Shown here: positions 1-10,727 of the stretch, piece after piece
Position numbering within the stretch: the first letter of the stretch is position 1
How the letters are laid out: each line of letters starts with the position of its first letter
Source of the DNA: Xenopus tropicalis
Lineage: Eukaryota > Chordata > Amphibia > Anura > Pipidae
Direction: 5' to 3'
NCBI RefSeq assembly: GCF_000004195.4
Contig: NC_030679.2
Span: 37,127,712 to 37,191,711, forward strand
DNA length: 64,000 nucleotides
Notes under the pieces: generated by a model
What the model was told of the DNA's origin: nothing
What the model saw: the letters and a program-made list of their open reading frames with translations, nothing else
Database searches by the model: none
Translations under genes and position numbers: made by a program

Positions 1-52
1 CTGGAGATTTACTGACTGGGCTGGTCAAATAATGGAACGGTGGCAACCCTAA
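1..52 (-). repeat. end of a DNA-transposon-like repeat (GGGTTGCCACC family)
   Basis: The stretch ends GGTGGCAACCCTA, the reverse complement of the end seen at 33588 (GGGTTGCCACCT). A related GGTGGCAAGCCTA end occurs at about 2251-2263. Only the terminal part is inside the window. Confidence 0.4.
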
Positions 53-1958
53 TAAATCAAATAAAAATAATGAATAACTGACATTACCTAATTGGCCATA
101 ATTAATAATGATAATAATAACTCAATTAATAACATTTATTGATAAAGCACAATGTATTGATAATGCATATAAAGTAATCATTAGTGCTGTCTTTTTGGCA
201 CCACAAAAACTCCAAAAGATTGTCCAAAATGGCAGTCAAAAATCTCACAACTCACCAAAATGAACACTGGCATGAGATTTTTCTCCTGCATAAATAACAA
301 TAGCTATTACAAGACAAGTCATGTTAATTCATTTTGGCAGGGAAAACATTACAGCCTTAAGATACAGGCAGTGTTAATTAACTTTAATAAATTGAGCCAA
401 AGTGCTGGAAAAATCTGGTCTATACAACCACAGAACCAGTGGCTCCACATGACATGGGAAATCCAGCGAGGGCATTTAATATGACAGTGCAGCCAATAGT
501 CAATATTGAGCATGACCACTGATATCAATGTAAATACAATCAAAATCTTCTGTTCTGTGTACAGTATATGTTTCACATCATCATCATATGTTTTGCCTGG
601 AAATTCCTGTATATGTATTTCTTTCTGAAGGAATAAGAATAATAGTGATGTGTGTGGGAGAGTGCCAGAAATGCCAATGCAAAGATACTCAATTCACCCA
701 CCCAAGATCAAAACTAGGTGCAGCAGGCAAAAGAGGTACATGCCCAGCACCCCTGAACCTCATGCCTTCTGTCTACCTCAAAATCCAGCCCTGCCCTCTT
801 CCACCCCGACCCTGCCGTTTGCTGCCCCTTCTCACCCCCTGCCTTGCTCCCTACTTCACTGCTTTGAATGATATCAGAGGACTTTTGGTGACAATTCTAT
901 GCATTTCATTGAAGGTTTAGGGTGCAAATTACTAGACCTATTACTGTAAGAAAACGGAAAAAGTGGGGTTTATATCAGGGAGACAAATACAGGGGAGCTG
1001 ATAGGTCTGCTAACAGGATTAACAAGGCTAGGTGGGATTATGACCTTACTCCCTGTGTCCCTATCTGTCCCTCAGAGTAAGTGCAAAAATACAACTGCCA
1101 GTTTTGTCTACTCATAGAAAAATCTATTTCTGCTTTTTCCCACTGTAAAATTATGGGGGAGTCTCCTTCTAAAAATACATTTTACGTTTGTACAGAGAAG
1201 TCAAACTGAAATTATGAAAATAAAAATGTTGAAGTAAAGGGACAAGGCTCCACAAATTGCTTGGTAATTGCACCCCTTCAGAGAAACTCCTCTCTCTGCT
1301 TCTGAATGTTTGTTGCTTCAAGTTTCACGTAGTACTAATACATCAAAATATAGCAGTGGAACCTGTAATTAAAGGCATTATATGTTATTTCTAGGTTGAC
1401 TGTTCTCTTTCCTCTACAAACCATTATATCCTTGCCAGACACATAATACCACCCTATACATGGGCCCCATGTGCAAAATTACTAAGCGTTGGGCTACAAA
1501 TTTTGAGGAAAAAAAAACAGGGTTTGCTCCTGAGATACAAAGTGTAATTGGAAAAGGGGCCTCACAGCTCATTTCTTGTGGTTGTGTAGTGAGCTGGAAA
1601 TGAAGCATATGATCTATAAATACTATGGTACAGTTAAAAACAGACTAAAACCAAAAACATGATGACACAATATGGGGTAATTACATAGTTTAAAATAAAC
1701 CAGAAAATTATTTACACTATTGTAAGGTACAAATCCTCTCTTGGTCCTACAATTTTACTCTTAATGATATATTTTGCTAAATGCGTTACCTCCCCCATAT
1801 GCAAAAGGAGCAGGTCAAATGAATATGGTGCAATCTGGAATAGACATTGATTTAGAAAGGTGTTTTGCTTCTACCACTGGATCACATGCTTGCATGAAGC
1901 AGTTTAAATGCATTAGTCAGCTCCATGCGCATACAAATAAATCACTTAAAAGGCCCTT
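53..1958. other. non-coding upstream sequence, nothing recognised
   Basis: AT-rich sequence with only short random frames. A pyrimidine-rich patch lies at 780-855. No element ends, exons or RNA genes were identified. Confidence 0.6.
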
Positions 1959-2060
1959 CAGTGGTGTAACTACCACAAGGGGGGGCAAATGGTACAACCG
2001 CACCCATGCCTGCCCCCACGTGGGGCCTGTCAGGGAGACCATAATCCACGTAAAGAGGAC
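1959..2060 (+). repeat. hAT-like MITE end fragment (CAGTGGTGTAACTA)
   Basis: It starts CAGTGGTGTAACTACC, resembling the hAT-like end at 46200 (CAGTGGCGTAACTACT). The right boundary is not clear. Confidence 0.4.
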
Positions 2061-2075
2061 AGTGATGTCAAGTGG

Positions 2076-2127
2076 GCAGGGCTATGACATTGCAGGGCTA
2101 TGACATTGCATGGCAGGGCTATGACAT
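2076..2127. repeat. 16-bp tandem repeat, about three copies
   Basis: The unit GCAGGGCTATGACATT occurs at 2076-2091 and 2092-2107, and again minus its last base at 2113-2127 after a 5-base spacer. Locally duplicated, non-coding. Confidence 0.8.
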
Positions 2128-2265
2128 GACAATCTGTGATTGCCCAATCTCCACGTCAATAAGTCCTGCCTGGTTTTCTAAACTGAGGAAAACTGGAAGG
2201 TAGTTTTTACCCAGACAGCCCTTCCAAAAACCGGGCTGTCAAAACTGGACAGGTGGCAAGCCTAG

Positions 2266-2773
2266 GGGGCTGATTTACTAACCCACGAATTCGAATCCGA
2301 ATTGGAAAAATTCAGATTGGAAAACGAACATTTTGCGACTTTTTCGTATTTTTTGCGATTTTCTCGGCGCCTTTACAACTTTTCGGAAATTATCGCGACT
2401 TTTTTGTTACCAATACGATTTGCGCGAAAAAACGCGAGTTTTTCGTAGCCATTCCGAAAGTTGCGAATTTTTCGTAGCGTTAAAACTTGCGCGAAAAGTT
2501 GCGCTTTTTTCATAGCGTTAAAACTTAAAAGGCGCAACGTTTTGCGCAAGTTTTAACACTACGAAAAAATCGCAACTTTTTGTGCAAGTTTTAACGCTAC
2601 GAAAAAATCGCAACTTTCGGAATGGCTACGAAAAACTCGCGTTTTTCGGCAAAAATCGTATTGGTAACGAAAAAGTCGCGATAATTTTCCGAAAAAATCG
2701 CAAAATACCGATCATTACGAAAAAAACGCAATCGGACGCATTCGGCCCATTCGTGAGTAAGTAAATGGGCCCC
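2266..2773. repeat. CG-dinucleotide-rich, largely palindromic MITE
   Basis: The ends GGGGCTGATTTACT and its inverted counterpart AGTAAATGGGCCCC are flanked by TAG on both sides (2263-2265, 2774-2776). Inside, motifs such as CGAAAAA, GCGACTTTTTCG and TTGCGC recur in mirrored order on the two halves, so the element can fold into a long imperfect hairpin. It abuts a fragment of another repeat ending GGTGGCAAG. The superfamily is not certain. Confidence 0.65.
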
Positions 2774-2776
2774 TAG

Positions 2777-3217
2777 GTATGATAGTGTCCTGACACAGGT
2801 GTGGGATGGAAGACCATGGGGTTAGGGTAGGGGGAATCTAGTAATGCCACTAGGGCCCTAGGTGCAAGTGCATTTAATACACTTTAGACGGTTGTCTTAA
2901 AGGGATCTATCATGTGCATGCAGTAATTATTTTACCTCATCAGTTTTTATATCTAAACAAATGTTAAATGTCAAATGTTACTTCTACAGAATGAATCCTC
3001 AAACCGTTTGTAAAATTTAAACATGGCCAAGTGTTCAACCTGAAACGATGGAAGGTTAAACCAGTGTACCATTGCAATTGTTATCCTGTATATAGTATAT
3101 ACTTTATATACTTTTATATACTTTATTGCAGGAGTAATGCCAGCGCACACAGGGTTTCATACAAATGTATATAAAAATATATTTATTGAGAAAAAAAGAG
3201 CAAAATAAACATAGCAA
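2777..3217. other. non-coding, no recognised feature
   Basis: AT-rich sequence including a short TATA-rich stretch near 3090-3125. Nothing codes. Confidence 0.5.
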
Positions 3218-3258
3218 GCCTCAATGTTTCAGTCCCCACTGGGACTTTCATCAGAAGG
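3218..3258 (-). ncRNA. hammerhead-ribozyme-like motif, probably a Penelope-like element relic
   Basis: On the minus strand CTGATGA (3248-3254) is followed by a perfect 6-bp stem-loop AGTCCC-AGTG-GGGACT and then GAAAC (3226-3230). This is the order of the hammerhead core: CUGANGA, stem II, GAAA. Helix III is not formed convincingly, so this copy is probably decayed. Penelope-like retroelements of frogs are known to carry hammerhead motifs. Confidence 0.45.
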
Positions 3259-3365
3259 CAAACACTGAAGCACCTTTTATATACTTTATATATTTTTACA
3301 TGTTTCAGTCCCATCTAATTAGTAAAAGCACTGTAAAGACTTACAGAAGAATTCTGGGCAGGACG

Positions 3366-3462
3366 CAGGGATGGAACTAGGGGTAGGCAGAATAGGAACC
3401 TGCCTAGGGCGCCACAGAGTAGGGGGTACTGTCATGTACCTCCTCAGCTTTCTGCCTGCCCC
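3366..3462 (+). repeat. fragment of hAT-type MITE (GGAACTAGGGGTAGGCAG family)
   Basis: It begins CAGGGATGGAACTAGG and continues with the CCTGCCTAGGGCGCC segment also seen in the complete copy at 19051-19356. It is cut off by the LINE 3' end at 3463. Confidence 0.6.
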
Positions 3463-4641
3463 TACATAGTTACATAGGGTTGAAAAAAGACCAGTGTCCA
3501 TCAAGTTCAACCCATCCAAGTAAACCCAGCACACCTAACCCACACCTACCAATCTATACACTCACATACATAAACTATAAATACAACCACTAATACTAAC
3601 TGTAGATATTAGTATCACAATAGCCTTGGATATTCTGATTGTTCAAGAACTCATCCAGGCCCCTCTTAAAGGCATTAACAGAATCTGCCATTACCACATC
3701 TCTAGGAAGGGCATTCCACAGCCTCACTGCCCTCACCGTGAAAAACCACCTACGATGCTTCAAATGGAAGCTCTGTTCCTCTAATCTAAAGGGGTGACCT
3801 CTGGTGCGTTGATTGTTTTTATGGGAAAAAAGAACATCCCCCATCTGCCTATAATCCCCTCTAATGTACTTGTACAGAGTAATCATGTCCCCTCGCAAGC
3901 GCCTCTTTTCCAGAGAAAACAACCTCAACCTCGACAGTCTCACCTCATAGCTTAAATCTCCCATCCCCTTAACCAGTTTAGTTGCAGTCTCTGCACTCTC
4001 TCCAGCTCATTAATATCCCTCTTAAGGACTGGAGCCCAAAACTGCACTGCATACTCAAGGTGAGGCCTTACCAGGGACCTATAAAGGGGCAAAATTATGT
4101 TCTCATCCCTTGAGTCAATGCCCTTTTTTATACAAGACAGCACTTTATTTGCTTTAGTAGCCACAGAATGACACTGCCTGGAATTAGACAACTTGTTATC
4201 AACAAAAACCCCTAGATCCTTCTCCATTAAGGAAACCCCCAACACACTACCATTCAGTAGATAGTTTGCGTTTATATTATTTCTACCAAAATGCATAACT
4301 TTGCACTTGTCAACATTGAACCTCATTTTCCAGTTTGCTGCCCAGTTTTCTAATTTTGTCAAATCGCTCTGCAAAGCGGCAGCATCCTGCATGGAACTTA
4401 TATTTTTGCACAATTTTGTGTCATCAGCAAAAATAGAAACAGTACTGTCTATGCCCTCCTCCAGGTCATTAATAAACAAGTTAAAAAGCAAAGGACCAAG
4501 GACTGACCCCTGCGGTACTCCACTAACCACACTGGTCCAATTAGAAAATGTTCCATTGCCCCTAACTCCGGCCAGCTGAAAGACTGGCAATGTGATACGC
4601 TCCCCACTTTTAACAATCACACATCGCATCACCCCCGCCAC
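3463..4641 (-). mobile_element. CR1-like LINE, 5'-truncated
   Basis: The 3' terminus lies at low coordinates. It is an 8-mer-type tail (TAGTTACA units as read on +) next to GGGTTGAAAAAAGACC, as in CR1-clade elements, preceded by a C-terminal reverse-transcriptase coding remnant. The 5' truncation point is uncertain (about 4580-4641). The tail is nearly identical to the stub at 8406-8560, so both are probably young copies of one family. Confidence 0.85.
3596..4641 (-). pseudogene. CR1-like LINE ORF2 C-terminal remnant, frameshifted
   Basis: The frame shows reverse transcriptase motifs [14 protein letters not shown] and FADDTKL (the catalytic Asp pair), then the thumb/C-terminal region ending near FKRGLDEFL. 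The upstream palm motif containing the first catalytic Asp is missing through 5' truncation. A one-base deletion near 3990 moves translation from the frame at 3952-4641 into the frame at 3596-3964. It cannot supply a working enzyme. The second LINE copy at 36970-38893 reads through the same region and supports the assignment. Confidence 0.85.
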
Positions 4642-7600
4642 TCGTTAGCCCACCACTCGTCATCCCATCACTGGTCAACCCACCTTCTTTCCGCTCCTCA
4701 CCTCACTGCATTGGGTGGGGAACAACCAGGATGGCAAGATATATGCAGTTTGCATCTAGTTTTTGTCACATTTTGTTTACAAGAATATAAATTGAGATGA
4801 ACTCTCTATATTCCAAGAGACAGAATTCACTTGTAGGGATCCCTACAGGGATACTGAATGGATCAATGTGAAAACTATGTCATTCTAACTAAAACATTGT
4901 GAGATATTAAGTGATGTAATATCAGAGATTTAGGAATTTGGATTAACTCCAAGGCTGGAGGCACTGGGCACTGCACTGTTTTCAGGCCAGAAGATGGTGC
5001 TTTCAGAAGGTTAGCATTGCAATTAATGAGAGGTGGCAGCAGTGGTTTCAGGCACTTCTTGTCAGCATTGAAAGTGCTCTGTCTGCTGTACACTGCAGGA
5101 AGCTACAGAGATTTTTTTTCTGTCTGCATGAAGTCTAAACCATGCAACTGCTTTTTTTTACTGTTAAAAAACAAACTTCATGTCAAACTAGGATTGTATT
5201 TGTCCATGGGCCAGAAAATGAGTCACAAAAGAGTTTCTGCAAAATGATTTATTCTCGGCAATATAAGAAGCACACATTTTACCAGTAGGAATTGTCTGTG
5301 TGCACCACACTAATTGCGTAGAAAAGGAAGAAAAGCAGAGAACTGAGATCTGCATGGGTGAGACAAAAAATGGGAAAGAAACACAGCCAGTCTTAAGGCT
5401 ATCTAAAGAGTTATTAATGTTCCTGTGCCCACTGTACACAGTGTTATCAAAACATTCGCAGCCAAGGCAATATAGCTAATATTCCTGGACATGGAGGCAA
5501 AAAAATAAAATATTAAAAACTGCAGAGAAGAATTGTGGTGAAAGAACCTTGATTAACTGCCAGACAGATGCAAGTTGACCTACAGACACAGGATACAATA
5601 GTTTCAACCTGAGCCATCCATCACCTACTCAATAGAATGGCGGCTTTATGGTAGGAGACTCATGAAGACCCAAATGCTGAGAGAGAAATATAATAAAACC
5701 CCAACCTGAGTTTGCCAAATCACAACTCAACAAGCCAAGACCCTTCCAGGTAAATTTCCTGTAGACATATCAGATAACAATAGAGAACCCAGTGCTGGAG
5801 TGCAGGGTCTCTGTTGCAGATTATGGGACTTCCAGTAGGTCGATGACCCCAAGCACATTTATAAAACACCCATGAATGGTTAAAGACAAAATGCTGGTCA
5901 AGTAGCAGTGAGTTCAGATCTTAATTGTGGACAGATCAGAAAACTGCAGTCAAGGGATGGCATCCTTCAAATCTGGGATACCCTGAGCAGTTTGCAAAAG
6001 TCCAAACTGATGATGTAGACATCTGATGCATGGCTATATAAAGATATTGATTTAATTGTGTCTTCCCAATATGCAGGGAACATGACATCCAACTTGAAAA
6101 TAGTATTGAATAGTGCAGAGATAACCAATGCTAGATAAAGACCCAATATAGTGAGTATAGTACTTTCCCAGCAAGAAAGAAGCTGCCACTTTATGAGACA
6201 ATAAGCAAAATTTTCCAGCCAGGACACAATTACTTATGCAAAGGTTTTACAAGGCTATTTCTGTTCTTTGGGGTAGTAAATTAAAACACAAGCTTTTATT
6301 TTTTGCAGAAAAATGGAACAGGCCAACATAAAATTATTTAACATTACTTTTATGTGGAAACCTCTGGCACAAAAGGCCAATAATTTATAGGTTACAGCTC
6401 TCCAGACAAGAGCTGTTTTCAAAAACATATGCTATGGTTTTGTTCTTTTATAAATAGCTTGGAGTTGCTGTGTTTTTCAATAAAATATAAAATAATTTTG
6501 ATTTTTATTAAAACTTCCTTATTTATTATGAGTTGCTGACATCTAAAAACCATTTGGATCAAAGGATGCCTGTACCTTGGAGCATTTGTGATTGGCCTTA
6601 GGGCAGAACTACTCCAGATATTGATCTAGCAGGGACAGATCTCATCCTATAAGCTACATGTAATTGCACTACTCAAAAAATAGATTAGTTGATTGTGAAA
6701 TCTAAGCTGTATACTTCCTCAAAGACTCGCCATTAAAAATTGCGCAATCGTTGAAAGGGAACACTGCTTTATTTATGCTAATACCTCATCCCTGTAGTGC
6801 CAGAGTCTATGATAGACATATATATTGGAAGGGTCTATGATGGATATGATGGTGACACACTTTGAATGTCAGATCACACACTATCTGGTATGGTTGTTGG
6901 TACCCAAGTAAGTTACCCCAGTTATTTCAAGTCTAGAAGGCGAGGAGGAAGGAGCTTGCTTCTAAATCCTTTAGATGTGAAACTTGATTTTTTTTAAAAA
7001 AAGTTTTTAATTTTTAACAATGACAGAACAAGATCAAACTTTGCCTGAGTCATATTTTCTGTCCAGATCAATTGGTAATACATATACGGATCCTGTTATT
7101 GGGTGACTTTTTAGGATATATTCACTTTAAAATAGCATATTTACTAGTAGGAATGCTGATAGGGAAGTATTACAGGTACTGGAAGACAAGCCACCGCCCT
7201 TCTGAAATGAGACAAAAGGATACCCCCAAGGAACAGGAAAAAGCTCCACAAAAAGTAAGGCTCCCCAAATAACGGTGAAGTTCCATTAACCAACCTTGGA
7301 ACCATTTATAGTAAATGTTTGGCCAAACCCCCAAATCTATCATAAGGAATTTGGCCGTATCCCAATCCCGGGATGGATTTCAGCCTGAAAACACTCGAGT
7401 GAAAAGGAAACCAGGTCTTGATAACAAACTTCTCCTTCATCTGTCGTCAAATCAGCCATCGGTGAGTTCTGCAGATTATCAGAAACGCCCATGTGTTTCA
7501 TATAAGGGCTGGGCATACCTGACATGCAGAGAGGCACTATTGTATAGTTAAGCATTAACACTAGAAAGTTTACATTTAAAGGATGTTACCAAAAGAATCA

Positions 7601-7880
7601 AGTATATTGTGTGTAGACAGACTTACTTTTTGCATCAGCTTTAGAGTATAGGTACTTTTGGACACTTTGAGCACCACATTTTTAGTTGGCCAAACTGTTG
7701 CACGATAGTTACCAAAACTCCTGTATAGAATTCATTGAAATCATAAGTTTATAGAAAGCAGGTTCAGACATTTGGTGCTGCTGCATTTTTGGGATACTCA
7801 ATGCCCTTTTTTAGGTGTAAAAGTTGGGACCAAACAGGGGTGCTGCTGCCATGAGGCAAGATGAGAAGCTCGTCTCAGAC
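4642..7880. other. non-coding upstream sequence, nothing recognised
   Basis: About 3.2 kb with only short scattered frames and no recognisable domain, RNA gene or element terminus. Promoters or untranslated fgf1 exons could lie here but cannot be identified by eye. Confidence 0.5.
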
Positions 7881-7930
7881 ACTAGTGATGGACAAAATAA
7901 TTCAGCAGGCATGGATTCGCAACTTTTTTT
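7881..7930 (+). repeat. end fragment of hAT-type MITE (TAGTGATGGGCGAA family)
   Basis: It contains TAGTGATGGACAAAA and GGCATGGATTCGC, both also present in the complete copy at 33215-33543. Confidence 0.55.
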
Positions 7931-8405
7931 TCTTAAGCTCAAAAACTGATAAATTAGGCTGACCAGATCATTTGAAAATTCAGGGACCCATCTAATAAAT
8001 ACATGTTGCAGGGCAGCACAGAGTGTTTTTAAAATACATTGACCCTCAACAGATAAGCTTTTAAGAAGTAGAGATAATAATTTTAGCTGTCATGGAGTTT
8101 TTTTGGCTTAGAGCCTTATCCAAGAGATTTACAAACTTCTCAAACTGCAACAACCTTCAAAAATTTAGAAATTGAAGGAACCCACACATAATCCAGTCAG
8201 ACTCTGCGTGACGCAAATTGTGCTACAAATGCTCTGACTCTTAGCCAAAGAGACTGGTATCATAGTCTGACAGACAGAGCCTCTTCAGGCTGTACATGCT
8301 TAACATTACAGTATAAAGAAACCAGACAGAAATGTGCAAAGTTGTGGGAAGATTCCTGGAATACAAATACAGCGAATCCTTTCTGCATGAACATTGTAGC
8401 CCAGA
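7931..8405. other. non-coding, no recognised feature
   Basis: No element ends or coding signal seen. Confidence 0.5.
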
Positions 8406-8560
8406 TATAGTTACATAGTTACATAGGGTTGAAAAAAGACCAGTGTCCATCAAGTTCAACCCATCCAAGTAAACCCAGCACACCTAACCCACACCTACCA
8501 ATCTATACACTCACATACATAAACTATAAATACAACCACTAGTACTAACTGTAGATATGT
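8406..8560 (-). mobile_element. extreme 5'-truncated CR1-like LINE 3' end
   Basis: It matches the 3' tail of the LINE at 3463-3612 almost base for base (one difference noticed: AATACTAACT versus AGTACTAACT). The terminal TAGTTACA repeats are at the left, so the insertion is on the minus strand. There is no coding capacity. Confidence 0.85.
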
Positions 8561-8854
8561 AGATATGTGTTAAAAAGGGAAGATTACGCAATCAGTATGA
8601 GCAATTTGTACAAATAAGGAATGCTTTTTGAACTATGAGCATTTTATCAATGCCACTGTTTGGTATCTGTGAACCTATAAACTGGAGACCGACACAGGCA
8701 TCTGAATGAAAATGAAAAACATTTGTTTTGGTATAAATAGAAGTAACGCATAGGCAGAATCAACTCTCGTACTGATGTTCATTATAGGATCATTGATTTT
8801 AAATATGTCAGTGTTAGTCTGGCTGCCAATACAGCATGGTCAATAAGTTACAAT
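8561..8854. other. non-coding, no recognised feature
   Basis: Nothing identified between the LINE stub and the L2-like tail. Confidence 0.4.
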
Positions 8855-8914
8855 AAGATTGTAAGCTCTACGGGGCAGGGACCTCCTTCCTACTGTGTCT
8901 CATACCACATGGCA

Positions 8915-8916
<2 letters not shown>

Positions 8917-8980
<64 letters not shown>
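8917..8980. repeat. (TA)n microsatellite
   Basis: 32 uninterrupted TA units directly left of the hairpin element. Confidence 0.98.
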
Positions 8981-8983
<3 letters not shown>

Positions 8984-9123
8984 TCCAGAGTGGGAAGCAC
9001 TCCAAAAAATTATCAATACCTTGGTGCTAAAGCAGAGTAATCTTCATATGGAGTAAGTGTCAGCACTCAAAGGGTTTTCATACCTTGTCAAAAAAGTAAT
9101 CAAAGCTGATATGTTGCAAAGGT

Positions 9124-9173
9124 GAGTATTTATTACCAACGTTTCAGTCCTCACTGGGACTTTCGTCAGGGAA
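9124..9173 (-). ncRNA. hammerhead-ribozyme-like motif, left arm
   Basis: Mirror image of the motif at 9177-9226: CTGACGA, a 5-bp stem AGTCC/GGACT with a CAGTGA loop, then GAAAC, all on the minus strand. Confidence 0.45.
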
Positions 9174-9176
9174 TAT

Positions 9177-9226
9177 TTCCCTGACGAAAGTCCCAGTGAG
9201 GACTGAAACGTTGGTAATAAATACTC
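9177..9226 (+). ncRNA. hammerhead-ribozyme-like motif, right arm
   Basis: CTGACGA (9181-9187) fits the invariant CUGANGA. Next come a 5-bp helix AGTCC/GGACT closed by CAGTGA, then GAAAC (9205-9209), a possible two-bp helix III (AC/GT around GTTG), and GTA (9214-9216) as the cleavage triplet. Helix I does not pair convincingly with the sequence upstream of the core, perhaps because the inverted-repeat junction lies there. Known relatives are the minimal hammerheads of Penelope-like elements. Confidence 0.45.
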
Positions 9227-9298
9227 ACCTTTGCAACATATCAGCTTTGATGACTTTTTTGACAAGGTATGAAAACCCTTTGAGTGCTGACACTTACT

Positions 9299-9300
<2 letters not shown>

Positions 9301-9348
<48 letters not shown>
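9301..9348. repeat. (TA)n microsatellite
   Basis: About 24 TA units immediately right of the hairpin element. Confidence 0.98.
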
Positions 9349-9357
<9 letters not shown>

Positions 9358-9499
9358 TGTATTTATTGTATTTATTTATTATATCACTTGTCCTCCCTGT
9401 GTGTAATTTTGTATTCTGTAAGACTGTACAGCGCTGCGTACCCTTGTGGCGCTTTATAAATAAAGTTATACATCATACATGAAGCAGGATCCTTCAGTT

Positions 9500-9530
9500 T
9501 TAAGGTGGCCATACACGCACTGATAGGTTT
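9500..9530 (+). repeat. Harbinger-type MITE end fragment
   Basis: TAAGGTGGCCATACACG matches the left end of the MITE at 13109. No partner end was found nearby. Confidence 0.5.
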
Positions 9531-9938
9531 TTATGCAGAAAAGCCCAAACTTAACAAACGGCATATTTTATAACCTTGAAGTGGGGGCATCCTGCAAACA
9601 GTTACTCACATATTTCAGTATCACAATTACCAAGGTACATACATTATCATTTTCCGTGTGTAAAACAAATAAGAGGAAGCACTTTTCACTTGGTCAGCCT
9701 TTTGGAAGTTGTTACCTCTGGTGGTTGTGAAAACAAATAGAATTAGTGGCTTTTAAATAGTACAAGATCTATTCATGGAGAGGAAGTCCTAAAGTGGCTA
9801 GCAGCTGACTCATACATCTGGATACCATATAATATGCAGCTATAAAATCACCAAGAAACCTTACGTACCTGTCACTATGGGAGACAGCATATGAGGGATA
9901 AATCACTAGGTTTCATGCCTAATTAGCAGTGTGTGTGT

Positions 9939-9939
<1 letters not shown>
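9531..9939. other. non-coding, no recognised feature
   Basis: Nothing identified. Confidence 0.4.
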
Positions 9940-9975
<36 letters not shown>

Positions 9976-9978
<3 letters not shown>

Positions 9979-10267
9979 TTATGGGATCCCTTATTCGGAA
10001 ACTCGTTATCCAGAAAGCTCCGAATTACGGGAAGCCTGTCTCCCATAGACTCCATTTTAATCAAATAATTTAGAATTTTAAAACTGATTTCCTTTTTCAC
10101 TGTAGTAATAAAACAGTACCTTGTAATTGATCCCAACTAAGCTATAAATAATCCTTATTGGATGCAAAACAATCCTATTGGGTTTAATTAATGCTTTATT
10201 GATTTTTGTTAGTAGACTTAAGGTATGGAGATACCCCGAGCATTCTGGATAACGGGTCCTATACCTG
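9976..10267. repeat. CAGGTATAGGA-family MITE, complete copy
   Basis: It starts CAGTTATGGGATCCC and ends GGTCCTATACCTG, with TA repeats on both sides. Internal landmarks are ACTCGTTATCCAGAAAGC and CATTCTGGATAACGGG. The same family occurs at 27440-27618, 44159-44807, 47190-47490 and 52277-52596. Confidence 0.75.
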
Positions 10268-10292
10268 TGTGTGTATATATATATATATATAT

Positions 10293-10727
10293 ATAGAAAC
10301 AACAACAAGAGATCCTCTGCACTCACCCATTATCAATATATAGAACATTAAGACATTCGGTGCATTTAAGCTACTAAGAAATGCCCTTCCCTTTAAGCAA
10401 AACAGGGATTGTTTGTCCATATATTGCAATATACTTCAAGCTGGCCAACTGCGTCAAAGTCATCCCTTTTGACCAGTTCCTACACTGACTTATGCGATTC
10501 ATTAAGAATTCTACTTAATGAATCGCATAAGTCAGTGTAGGAACTGGTCAAAAGGGATGACTTTGACGCAGTTGGCCAGCTTGAAGTATATTGCAATATA
10601 TGGACAAACAATCCCTGTTTTGCTTAAAGGGAAGGGCATTTCTTAGTAGCTTAAATGCACCGAATGTCTTAATGTTCTATATATTGATAATGGGTGAGTG
10701 CAGAGGATCTCTTGTTGTTGTTTCTAT
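10293..10727. repeat. perfect 214-bp-arm palindrome with 7-nt loop
   Basis: The arm 10293-10506 is, as far as I can check by eye, the exact reverse complement of 10514-10727, with only AATTCTA (10507-10513) between. A TA microsatellite precedes it. Single diverged arm-like copies occur at 34104-34440 and 63721-63870, so the arm is a dispersed repeat and this locus is an inverted pair. Confidence 0.92.

Larger units (their letters stand above)
9046..9304. repeat. near-perfect 128-bp-arm inverted repeat with 3-nt centre
   Basis: The arms 9046-9173 and 9177-9304 are reverse complements with a single mismatch noticed (TGATTAC versus TGATGAC) around the 3-base centre at 9174-9176. TA microsatellites lie on both sides. 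Each arm contains a hammerhead-like motif. Likely two Penelope-like element ends joined in inverted orientation. Confidence 0.9.
8855..9475 (+). mobile_element. L2-like LINE 3' tail, interrupted by the palindrome block
   Basis: The segment 8855-8916 (GATTGTAAGCTCTACGGGG, then the cATACCACATGGCAC stretch) and the segment 9351-9475 (TGTATTTATTGTATTT to GCGCTTTATAAATAAAG) together reproduce the tail also seen, inverted, at 14583-14830. TA repeats and a hairpin element occupy the gap. Confidence 0.7.

Noticed and set aside
3366..4600. Idea that the LINE at 3463-4641 sits inside one hAT-type MITE, with CCCCTAACTCCGGCC at 4559 as its other end
   Set aside because: That end would be the inverse of the left end, not the family's right end, and no 8-bp duplication is visible; the words also fit the LINE coding frame.
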